The position numbers and the translations under genes were made by a program. This document shows positions 1-6,196 of a stretch of DNA of 6,196 nucleotides, in pieces (position 1 is the first letter of the stretch; each line of letters begins with the position of its first letter). Under the pieces are notes generated by a model. It ran no database searches, was not told where the DNA came from, and saw only the letters and a list, made by a program, of their open reading frames with translations. This DNA comes from Calditrichota bacterium (lineage in GTDB: Bacteria; Zhuqueibacterota; Zhuqueibacteria; Zhuqueibacterales; Geothermadaptataceae): contig QQUM01000604.1 of assembly GCA_008501545.1 (NCBI GenBank), positions 1-6,196 on the forward strand, given 5' to 3'.

Positions 1-1319
1 ACTTTCCTAAAAAAGCGATGGATGTTATCGAAGAAGCTGCTGATTCAAAATTTCTTGAAAAGCAACTGACTGATAAAGAATTATTTATTGAAGCAGAAGA
101 TATTGTCAAGATTGTCAGCAAAGATACCGGGATTCCGGAAGAAACCTTGCGCGGCGATACGGATGTGGCTGATTTTACCAAGCCTCTCAGTGAAAAAGTC
201 GTCGGGCAGGATCTCGCGGTTAAAGTATGTGCTGATGAGTTGGGATTGATTAAATCGGGGATGAAAGATCCTGAAAAACCGGCAAGTGTTATCTTATTCA
301 CCGGCTTAACCGGAACGGGTAAAACCGAGCTCGCCAAAGCAATCGCAAATATCTACTCTGCAACAAAGCGGCTTGTCACGTTTACAATGGGGAATTTTTC
401 AGAACCGCATTCAAGCTCAGGTCTGATTGGTGCACCTCCGGGATACATTGGATATGAACAAGGGGGACCACTTATCAATGAGATCAATAAAGATCCCTAC
501 TGTGTCGTGCTTCTCGATGAAATAGAGAAAGCACACCCTGAAATTTGGAAACCATTTTTAAATTTATTTGATGAAGGTTGGATCGTCGATTCGCGCAACA
601 CCAAAGCGAACGCAACCCAATGCATCTTTATTCTTACAAGTAATGTTGGTGCAGATATACTCAGTGAGAACAGATCACATGAGGAAGTGGATGACGAAGT
701 GCGCGAAGAATTACGGGAGGTTCGTTTCCGCGGCACTGAGCAAAAATGCTTTACTCCAGAATTTTTAGCCAGAATTCAACGCATTGTCATTTTTAAAAAA
801 TTGGATAGGGAAGCACTCAAAAAAATTATTTTGATCCAATTAAATAAAAAGAAAAAATCTTTCAAAAAAAGTCGCAATAAAATCTTAACAATCCCTGAAC
901 CAATTATCGACTTATTCGCTGATGAATGTTTTAATCGCTATCACCGTTCCGACGGCAAAGAAGGAGGGAGGGTTGTCCATAAAGTCCTCATTGAATATCT
1001 TGATAGTCTCATTCAAAAATGTCCAGTTGAAGATTTTAAATTGGCAAAAGAACTCATCGTGGAAGGGGATTTGTTGCAGAAATTGACTTTACGAGTCATT
1101 AAAGATGAACTCCCAAAGCAGGAAATCTTAGCTATCGTGAAAAGACTCCATAAAGAATATGGTGAAGAGCTGAACGGTAAGATGCAAGAACTTACCAAGA
1201 ATTACAATAAAGCGGTAAAAGAGTATGCTGAAAATACGGATGTAGAAAGCTATTTGATATCGGATGAAGCTCTTAATGCTATTTATAAAAATATAAATAA
1301 TCTACTTGAGTCCAAATAA
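1..1319 (+). CDS. Clp/Hsp100-type AAA+ ATPase, C-terminal part (5' end outside window)
   Basis: ATP-driven protein-remodelling ATPase of the ClpA/ClpB class, probably a cytoplasmic hexamer that threads proteins through its pore. The reading frame is open to the left edge: codons before the ATG at 18 read FPKKAM, which with MDVIEEAA matches the sensor-2 region of the first Clp ATPase domain (family form PDKAIDLIDEA). The true start therefore lies upstream and the gene is truncated by the window. Counting from the Met at 18, a TGIP linker lies near 37-40 and VVGQ at 61-64. The second AAA+ domain has Walker A GLTGTGKT (96-103), pore loop GYIGY (142-146), Walker B VVLLDE (163-168), sensor 1 N209, arginine finger R252 in FTPEFLAR, and sensor 2 GGR (316-318). 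All catalytic residues are intact. Odd points are the missing ClpB-type middle domain, no IGF/IGL ClpP-docking loop, a Lys-rich patch (277-288) and a C-terminal helical extension of about 70 residues. The kinase gene follows after 12 bases. The family call is firm; the exact subfamily is unknown. Confidence 0.95.
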   Translation, partial: FPKKAMDVIEEAADSKFLEKQLTDKELFIEAEDIVKIVSKDTGIPEETLRGDTDVADFTKPLSEKVVGQDLAVKVCADELGLIKSGMKDPEKPASVILFTGLTGTGKTELAKAIANIYSATKRLVTFTMGNFSEPHSSSGLIGAPPGYIGYEQGGPLINEINKDPYCVVLLDEIEKAHPEIWKPFLNLFDEGWIVDSRNTKANATQCIFILTSNVGADILSENRSHEEVDDEVREELREVRFRGTEQKCFTPEFLARIQRIVIFKKLDREALKKIILIQLNKKKKSFKKSRNKILTIPEPIIDLFADECFNRYHRSDGKEGGRVVHKVLIEYLDSLIQKCPVEDFKLAKELIVEGDLLQKLTLRVIKDELPKQEILAIVKRLHKEYGEELNGKMQELTKNYNKAVKEYAENTDVESYLISDEALNAIYKNINNLLESK

Positions 1320-1331
1320 ACAGATAAAGCG

Positions 1332-2606
1332 ATGAATCTTGAAAATTTAAGTAAAGATCTACTCGGCTATACAATCGATAACCGTTATCATATTGAAAGC
1401 TTTTTAGGTGAAGGTGGTTTTGGTGCAGTATTTTTAGGGCACCACATTATCCTGGGCGAACCTATTCGTGATGTCGCGATAAAAATCATTAAGCAAGAAA
1501 TACCCATCGGTAAAGAGAAAGAGATTTTTTCGGAAGCAATCATGCAGGTGACTGCAGATGCGAATATGGCTGATGATGCAAAAGACCGAATTGTACAAAT
1601 TTACGATTTTGGGTTGATCGAGGAAAAAGGGCGCATCGGTTATATCATTATGGAATTAATTGACGGTGGCGATTTGGGAAGTGAACTGAAAGCATTTTGC
1701 GGCCCCATGCCCGAAAATATTGCGAACAAGTATATTGCAGAAATTGCCAAAGGCATCGCCGGGCTGCACGCTCTGGAAAAGCCAATTATACATCGTGATT
1801 TGAAACCGGATAATGTTCTTCTCACCAAAGAGAAAAAAATAAAAATTGCCGATTTTGGATTAGCAGCCAGACTGAATAATGCCTATCATTTTGCTGAAGG
1901 GGTAGCAGGCACGCAATTATATATGGCCCCGGAGACCCTGGTTGGTGCCTATGCTTATACACAATCTGATATTTTTTGTATCGGGGTCATTTGGTACCAA
2001 CTTCTCACAAATAAATTCCCATTTGATGATGATATTACACCGAATGGGAAAGAAGATGAAAACGCGGCCAAATGGCGTTACGAGCAGCGAAAAAAAGTAA
2101 AACCGAAATCTCCCACCGAATGGCATAATAATACATGCTCGGAAGAAACCGAACGCATGATTTATAAATGCTTGCGATTTACTCATACCGAAAGATATCG
2201 TAACGCAAAAGAGTTGTTTGATGCGCTGCAGCAAAAGAAAATGTCAAGGCAGGATTATTTTGATGCAGCAATTATTGCCTTCGAAAAGAAAGACTTCTCA
2301 GCAGCACTATCAAATGCTGAGGCTGGGATTTCTCTTAATAAGAATAAAAATGATGCCTTGCAATTTAAGCTTAAACATGTGATGGCAAATACGTGCAAAG
2401 AGCTTGGAAATTTTGAAGATGCCGCTCGGCTCTATACAGAGCTTCGTCTCGATAATGATAAGTCAAAACGCATCTATTTAGAAAATGAACTCATTGAGTT
2501 ATATGAAAATGAATGTGTTTCACATGAGAAAATGGGACATAATTCGAAAGTCAATATATTAACCAAAAAAATAAAAAGGTTGAAAAGCAAAAATGGGTTT
2601 TCTTGA
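1332..2606 (+). CDS. Hanks-type serine/threonine protein kinase with C-terminal TPR-like repeats
   Basis: Transfers phosphate from ATP to Ser/Thr of protein targets, probably in the cytoplasm because no membrane segment is visible in its 424 residues. The kinase domain spans about residues 12-300: glycine loop GEGGFGAVF (26-34), VAIK with ATP lysine K51, likely helix-C glutamate E68, catalytic loop HRDLKPDN (154-161, base D156), DFG (174-176), MAPE (198-201), helix-F D213 and G218, and the late conserved arginine R288. All catalytic residues are present, so it should be active. After the kinase domain, residues about 307-376 form two TPR-like helical hairpins (around FEKKDFSAALSNAE and ELGNFEDAARLYTEL), followed by a helical basic tail. 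Such repeats usually bind protein partners. ATG 1332 is the first possible start after the upstream stop in the same frame (1317-1319); its Shine-Dalgarno is weak, so coupling to the AAA+ gene is likely. Its last 14 bases overlap the next gene. The substrate is unknown; the neighbouring AAA+ or giant protein are obvious candidates (inference). Confidence 0.96.
   Translation: MNLENLSKDLLGYTIDNRYHIESFLGEGGFGAVFLGHHIILGEPIRDVAIKIIKQEIPIGKEKEIFSEAIMQVTADANMADDAKDRIVQIYDFGLIEEKGRIGYIIMELIDGGDLGSELKAFCGPMPENIANKYIAEIAKGIAGLHALEKPIIHRDLKPDNVLLTKEKKIKIADFGLAARLNNAYHFAEGVAGTQLYMAPETLVGAYAYTQSDIFCIGVIWYQLLTNKFPFDDDITPNGKEDENAAKWRYEQRKKVKPKSPTEWHNNTCSEETERMIYKCLRFTHTERYRNAKELFDALQQKKMSRQDYFDAAIIAFEKKDFSAALSNAEAGISLNKNKNDALQFKLKHVMANTCKELGNFEDAARLYTELRLDNDKSKRIYLENELIELYENECVSHEKMGHNSKVNILTKKIKRLKSKNGFS
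2575..2579 (+). promoter_or_regulatory. Weak candidate ribosome binding site for the giant gene
   Basis: An AAAGG stretch lies within the end of the kinase gene, in an A-rich, probably unstructured segment. It ends 13 bases before ATG 2593, which is longer than the usual spacing of 5-9, so the match is weak. Because the kinase stop (2604-2606) lies just past this ATG, start selection more likely depends on ribosomes terminating on the kinase gene and re-initiating. Confidence 0.3.
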
Positions 2607-5600
2607 TCGAGGAGATAAAGGATTAACGAAAGAAATTCTTCTTGAAGTTAAAAATCGCGATAACTTTTTTAATGCCTTCAGATGTTACCTGACATTTGTT
2701 GAACGATTGGCTTCGAAAAAATCATTTGCATCGGAAGATTTGGATGATTGGATTGCTTCACTCAATCATTTACTCATTCTTGCCCGGGAGATTTCTATTG
2801 ATAAGAATATGGCCGGTCAATTGACAGATAATATTATATTCTGCGCTTTGCATTCGGTCGAAAAACGTCGCCATGAAGTATTCCAGCTTATCAAGCGCTT
2901 ATGTGATGTCATCCGGTTCAATGATTATGTGAAAGCTATTGTTCAATACACCCACAAACGCGTTGAAAACGGGAACAAAAGTATTGCCTGTATTTTATAT
3001 AGTGAAATTGGCCCCGGTGATCCGGTGGCAATTGCTTTTTTTAAAAAGTTGTGGCATGAAGAATATGGCCAGCAAATTATCATTGAATACGCTGTCCCGA
3101 ATTTCAAACGCATTATTCCGACTGCATTTGGCGTCCATGGGTATAGTCAGTACAAATCTTTGTTAGAGTGGATCCGTGATAGTATCTCCGATCCTGAACT
3201 TCGCAAAGCAACACAATTAATTTTGGGGTTATGGCAGGGAAAATACGCGATTGTCGATTTGCAAAATTTGGATGCGTATTATGACTATTTTAATGCAATT
3301 AATTCATCATTTTCCCGGGAAATGATATTTCCAATTGCTTGCATGACAACCCGACTTGAAAAATTGCATGAACTTATTGAAAATTATGAAGATTTATCCC
3401 TTGCATGGGCAGCCGAATACAAGAAACTTGTTATGGCGTTTCTCTCTTCGATGAATTCAGTATATCCTGAAATTGGCAGACAATCGATTGTTCGGCCATC
3501 TTCACAGAATTTTCCCCGACCGTTGTATGCTTTTCTTGTGCTCGCTTTTTCCGCGTACGCTGCAAAATATATCCGCAATCTCGATATAGATGAACTTTAC
3601 TCCGAAGTGACCGGTCCTTGGAAAAGCTGGGTTTCTCAATTTAGTGCGAAGGAATTTCCTTATCAGATACAACCGGATATCGCAAAATACGCCCAATTGC
3701 TTGTATCCGAACTTACCAGTACACAAATTAAAGAATATATTGCTCCCTGGATCATCGAGATCGTTTTCCATAAAGAGGGGCTTGTTGCTGCGCAAAAACG
3801 TGTTCAGGAATTGCCATCCTATTTACATGAAACTGCGCAGAAAAGACTCGCTGCTTTACAGGGAAAGATGTTGCCGGAATTTAGCTCGCCTGGACCTGAA
3901 AATGATATTTTAAATGGTATTCGCTGCGCAATTGTACAGAAAAATCTTACCCAACTCGAACAACTAAAAATTGACTCGTTAAAAGTACAAATCCATCCGA
4001 ACGAATTAAAGCTCATTGATATCAGTATTAAATGCCTGAATAATGATCCGCTAAATTCGCAGGATTTAAACGAAGCGAAGAATATTGCCGAACGCGGATT
4101 GCCAGTTGCTGTTGTTCTTGTTGCGAAAAACACATTTCGTCAACAAAATTTTTCCGATGCGAATACTCTGTTGCAATCAGCCTGTTCACTCACTGTGGAT
4201 AACAAGGATTTGAAAGAGTTGTGGGCTCAGTCGCTTGCATCCACCTCACAGCCTGATAAGGCCGCAGATCTTTTATCCCCCCATGTTGATGAACTCTCCG
4301 ATAATGCGATCCAACTTTATGCATGGTGTTTGTTTGCTAAATCATTTCCCACAGAAACTGATCTTATAAATTTCGCATTGAACTCAAAATCAATGCTTGC
4401 AGATCAAACGGTAGATGATCTGCTAACAGCGAATGATTTATTGAATAATGATGCAAATGGACTCAAAGGATTTCTTGAAGAATTTAAGAATCAAATAGAA
4501 AATCCATATGCGCCACCTCTCAGTAATAACCTACCCACGTTCGCTGAAAAGTGGCATCAAGTGAGAGTGATTCTGGCTGAAAATGATATTAGCGCAGTTT
4601 TAAAAGCTTTGGATGAGCTAAAAAAATGGGCTACTGATTACGCTGAAGAATTAGCAAAACAAATCGCAAGTAGATTTCTTGGAAAGCTTTCGCCGGAAGA
4701 TGATATACATCAGGAAGAGCTACAAGCCTTATTGGATGTTGTTGGCAAAAATAAAGAAGAATTTTATGCGGACCAGTTTTACAAAGATATCGAACTTGGT
4801 GTCGCGATTGACATGATATATAAAAAGTATCAGCAGAGTTTCCCTACAACGCATCCTGTGTTTCGGCTTGTGATTATCTATAATCTGCTTAAACAAGAAA
4901 AGTACGATGAAGTTCTTGCTATGCTCAATGGGGAGATTCAGCAAAAATCGCATCCTGGCATGCAATTAGTAAAAATATATTGTCAGTATGTCTTAAAGGA
5001 AATCGACACAGTTTTAGATGGAATCTCCGACTTTTGTCATGCCAATCCCAACAACGCGTTGACTCCCAAAATATTACTACTTGGCATTCAATATGCGATT
5101 CTTAATAAAAACAAGAGTTTAAGCAAACTATTTAATTTCGCTAAAAAGCACAATCACAGTACGGATGATATCCCGCCTGTATTTAAATCTCAGTTGCTGA
5201 TTCAATCAATAAAATCCAAATCAAACAGTACACCTGAAGATGAAGACGGATTTCTCAAGAATTTACTGAATGAGGATGAACAGCGATTTTTTGAGCTGAC
5301 GCACGCGAGTTTAGACCAATTTGTTGATTTGTTGCCCAAAATCCATGCGAAAGATGAATGGGGAGACTTTTTATTTAAAAAAGTCATGAAATTAATGATT
5401 GACAATATAAAACGAGCAGATTCACAAACGGTGATGGCGGAAATCACAAGAGTTATACCAAGTTTATTAACATTTATCAATCAAAATAGCATTGAAGTTG
5501 AAAGTACTGTTGTAGATGTACTCTCACGCCTGAATAAAATTGCATCCGGCATTAGTAAATGCGATATTTCATTGCAGGCAATTCTTCGCTTGGAGAACGC

Positions 5601-6196
5601 AGAAGAATTAGTCCATATATCTGATGGTCTCCTTGAGAAATTATCCTATCCTGACAGCCTGGAAAGTTTTTTAACACAAGCGAAAGAACTAATTAAAGAT
5701 CCACAAAAACAACTCGATAATGCTTCGCATATAATTAATGTTATTCTTTGTTGGCTTGAGTATTTGAGCGAACAAAAGGTAATTATGGAACAACAAGTTT
5801 ATTCACCCTTGTTGGAGTTCCTTTCGCAACTTTGGGGTTTGTTGCTTGCTCATGAAAATTTCTCAATTTGGTTCATCGAACGTAGAAAAGCTCTACCGGA
5901 AAAACAGCAATTTATCGATAAAGCAAGTGCCTACTTGGAACTTGAAATCTACGATTGGCTATGCTCACACTATTTTAGCAATTTAAATTTTTTCTACAAA
6001 ATCGGAAAACTGAACTTTGCCAAACTTTACGCAGATTTTATTGAAAAAATGGGACATGATTTAGTCAATATTATCGGCGTGTTAGGACTGCAAAATTTAA
6101 AGCTAAATAAGGGGAATTTAGCTTTAATAGAGCAGAAATTCAAAGATGGTGTTGTAGATTGGATTAAAGACCGAAAAGGTAATTTGGTTAACCAAA
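2593..6196 (+). CDS. Very large helical protein with TPR-like repeats, unknown function (3' end outside window)
   Basis: I do not recognise this gene. A single frame runs without a stop from ATG 2593 to the right edge, giving at least 1201 residues. An in-frame TGA at 2581-2583 makes ATG 2593 the first usable start, and it lies inside the end of the kinase gene. The protein looks almost wholly alpha-helical and soluble, with no signal peptide, membrane segment, Walker motif or nuclease signature that I can see. TPR-like helical hairpins are suggested around residues 508-537 (FRQQNFSDANTLLQSA), 541-573 (ending near DKAADLL), 754-780 (LLKQEKYDEVLAML), 787-820 and 821-852. The first 430 residues and the part after about 860 are also helical but show no clear repeat. 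Composition is rich in Leu, Asp, Glu, Lys and Asn, like the two upstream genes. A scaffold, sensor or target of the kinase and AAA+ ATPase is a reasonable inference from gene order only. The coding call is strong; the function is open. Confidence 0.9.
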   Translation, partial: MGFLDRGDKGLTKEILLEVKNRDNFFNAFRCYLTFVERLASKKSFASEDLDDWIASLNHLLILAREISIDKNMAGQLTDNIIFCALHSVEKRRHEVFQLIKRLCDVIRFNDYVKAIVQYTHKRVENGNKSIACILYSEIGPGDPVAIAFFKKLWHEEYGQQIIIEYAVPNFKRIIPTAFGVHGYSQYKSLLEWIRDSISDPELRKATQLILGLWQGKYAIVDLQNLDAYYDYFNAINSSFSREMIFPIACMTTRLEKLHELIENYEDLSLAWAAEYKKLVMAFLSSMNSVYPEIGRQSIVRPSSQNFPRPLYAFLVLAFSAYAAKYIRNLDIDELYSEVTGPWKSWVSQFSAKEFPYQIQPDIAKYAQLLVSELTSTQIKEYIAPWIIEIVFHKEGLVAAQKRVQELPSYLHETAQKRLAALQGKMLPEFSSPGPENDILNGIRCAIVQKNLTQLEQLKIDSLKVQIHPNELKLIDISIKCLNNDPLNSQDLNEAKNIAERGLPVAVVLVAKNTFRQQNFSDANTLLQSACSLTVDNKDLKELWAQSLASTSQPDKAADLLSPHVDELSDNAIQLYAWCLFAKSFPTETDLINFALNSKSMLADQTVDDLLTANDLLNNDANGLKGFLEEFKNQIENPYAPPLSNNLPTFAEKWHQVRVILAENDISAVLKALDELKKWATDYAEELAKQIASRFLGKLSPEDDIHQEELQALLDVVGKNKEEFYADQFYKDIELGVAIDMIYKKYQQSFPTTHPVFRLVIIYNLLKQEKYDEVLAMLNGEIQQKSHPGMQLVKIYCQYVLKEIDTVLDGISDFCHANPNNALTPKILLLGIQYAILNKNKSLSKLFNFAKKHNHSTDDIPPVFKSQLLIQSIKSKSNSTPEDEDGFLKNLLNEDEQRFFELTHASLDQFVDLLPKIHAKDEWGDFLFKKVMKLMIDNIKRADSQTVMAEITRVIPSLLTFINQNSIEVESTVVDVLSRLNKIASGISKCDISLQAILRLENAEELVHISDGLLEKLSYPDSLESFLTQAKELIKDPQKQLDNASHIINVILCWLEYLSEQKVIMEQQVYSPLLEFLSQLWGLLLAHENFSIWFIERRKALPEKQQFIDKASAYLELEIYDWLCSHYFSNLNFFYKIGKLNFAKLYADFIEKMGHDLVNIIGVLGLQNLKLNKGNLALIEQKFKDGVVDWIKDRKGNLVNQ
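6097..6127 (+). repeat. Perfect 12-bp inverted repeat with 7-base loop inside the giant gene
   Basis: TTAAAGCTAAAT (6097-6108) is followed by the loop AAGGGGA and then its exact reverse complement ATTTAGCTTTAA (6116-6127). It lies wholly inside the coding frame and encodes the residues around LKLNKGNLAL (about 1170-1178). The stem is mostly A-T pairs, so an RNA hairpin would be only moderately stable. No U-tract follows, which argues against a terminator. The role is unknown and it may be chance. Confidence 0.6.

Noticed and set aside
18..20. ATG at 18 as the start of the AAA+ gene
   Set aside because: The frame is open to the left edge, and the residues around this Met (FPKKAMDVIEEA) match the conserved end of the first Clp ATPase domain, so the Met is internal.
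497..736. Minus-strand 79-codon ORF opposite the AAA+ gene
   Set aside because: Ser/Arg-rich translation typical of a shadow frame opposite a strongly conserved ATPase domain.
1..2606. Type VI secretion context (ClpV plus a PpkA-like kinase)
   Set aside because: No other T6SS gene is visible, the kinase lacks a membrane segment, and the giant protein shows no Walker motif or membrane helices expected of TssM/IcmF.
2564..2606. Programmed frameshift fusing the kinase to the giant protein
   Set aside because: An in-frame TGA at 2581-2583 restricts any +1 shift to a short stretch with no clear slippery motif, and an ordinary ATG at 2593 explains the arrangement.
2939..3166. 75-codon + strand ORF, and the minus-strand ORFs across 3384-5480
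   Set aside because: All lie inside the continuous frame of the giant gene, have low-complexity or unlikely protein sequences, and show no independent start signals.
5365..5385. Hairpin GACTTTTT/AAAAAGTC as a terminator or regulatory element
   Set aside because: Stem of only 8 pairs, mostly A-T, inside a coding frame with no following U-tract; it is explained by Phe/Leu/Lys codons.

Overview
The window is a tightly packed, one-directional piece of a bacterial operon. It is AT-rich (clearly below half G+C by eye) and has no gene-free stretch longer than 12 bases. Three genes on the + strand account for essentially all of it: (1) the C-terminal part of a Clp/Hsp100-type AAA+ ATPase, whose 5' end lies before the window; (2) a complete Hanks-type serine/threonine protein kinase with TPR-like repeats at its C-terminus; (3) the first 1201 codons of a very large, mostly helical protein that runs off the 3' edge without a stop and that I do not recognise.

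Layout. The AAA+ gene ends at 1319. Only 12 bases later the kinase starts at 1332 and runs to 2606. The giant gene starts at 2593, inside the end of the kinase gene in another frame (14-base overlap), and is open to 6196. No promoter, terminator, tRNA, rRNA, mobile element or CRISPR is visible. The short ORFs on the minus strand and in other + frames look like shadows of these three genes.

How the parts may work together (inference). None of the visible parts has a signal peptide or membrane segment, so the set looks cytoplasmic. The AAA+ protein keeps every ATPase motif and the pore loop of Clp unfoldases. However, it lacks the ClpB-type middle domain at the expected place and shows no IGF/IGL-type ClpP-docking tripeptide, so it is neither a textbook disaggregase nor a textbook protease partner. 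The kinase is catalytically complete, but its activation segment has only one Ser/Thr, the conserved P+1-loop threonine. The giant protein has TPR-like helical hairpins and could be a scaffold, sensor or substrate. A remodelling ATPase, a signalling kinase and a very large dedicated partner encoded in one operon resemble multi-gene NTP-dependent signalling or conflict systems of bacteria, but the sequence alone does not prove a defence role.

Organism. The genes read as bacterial (Clp-type AAA+, overlapping genes, polycistronic layout). I cannot assign a phylum; an AT-moderate bacterium or candidate-phylum metagenome contig rich in eukaryote-like kinases is plausible.
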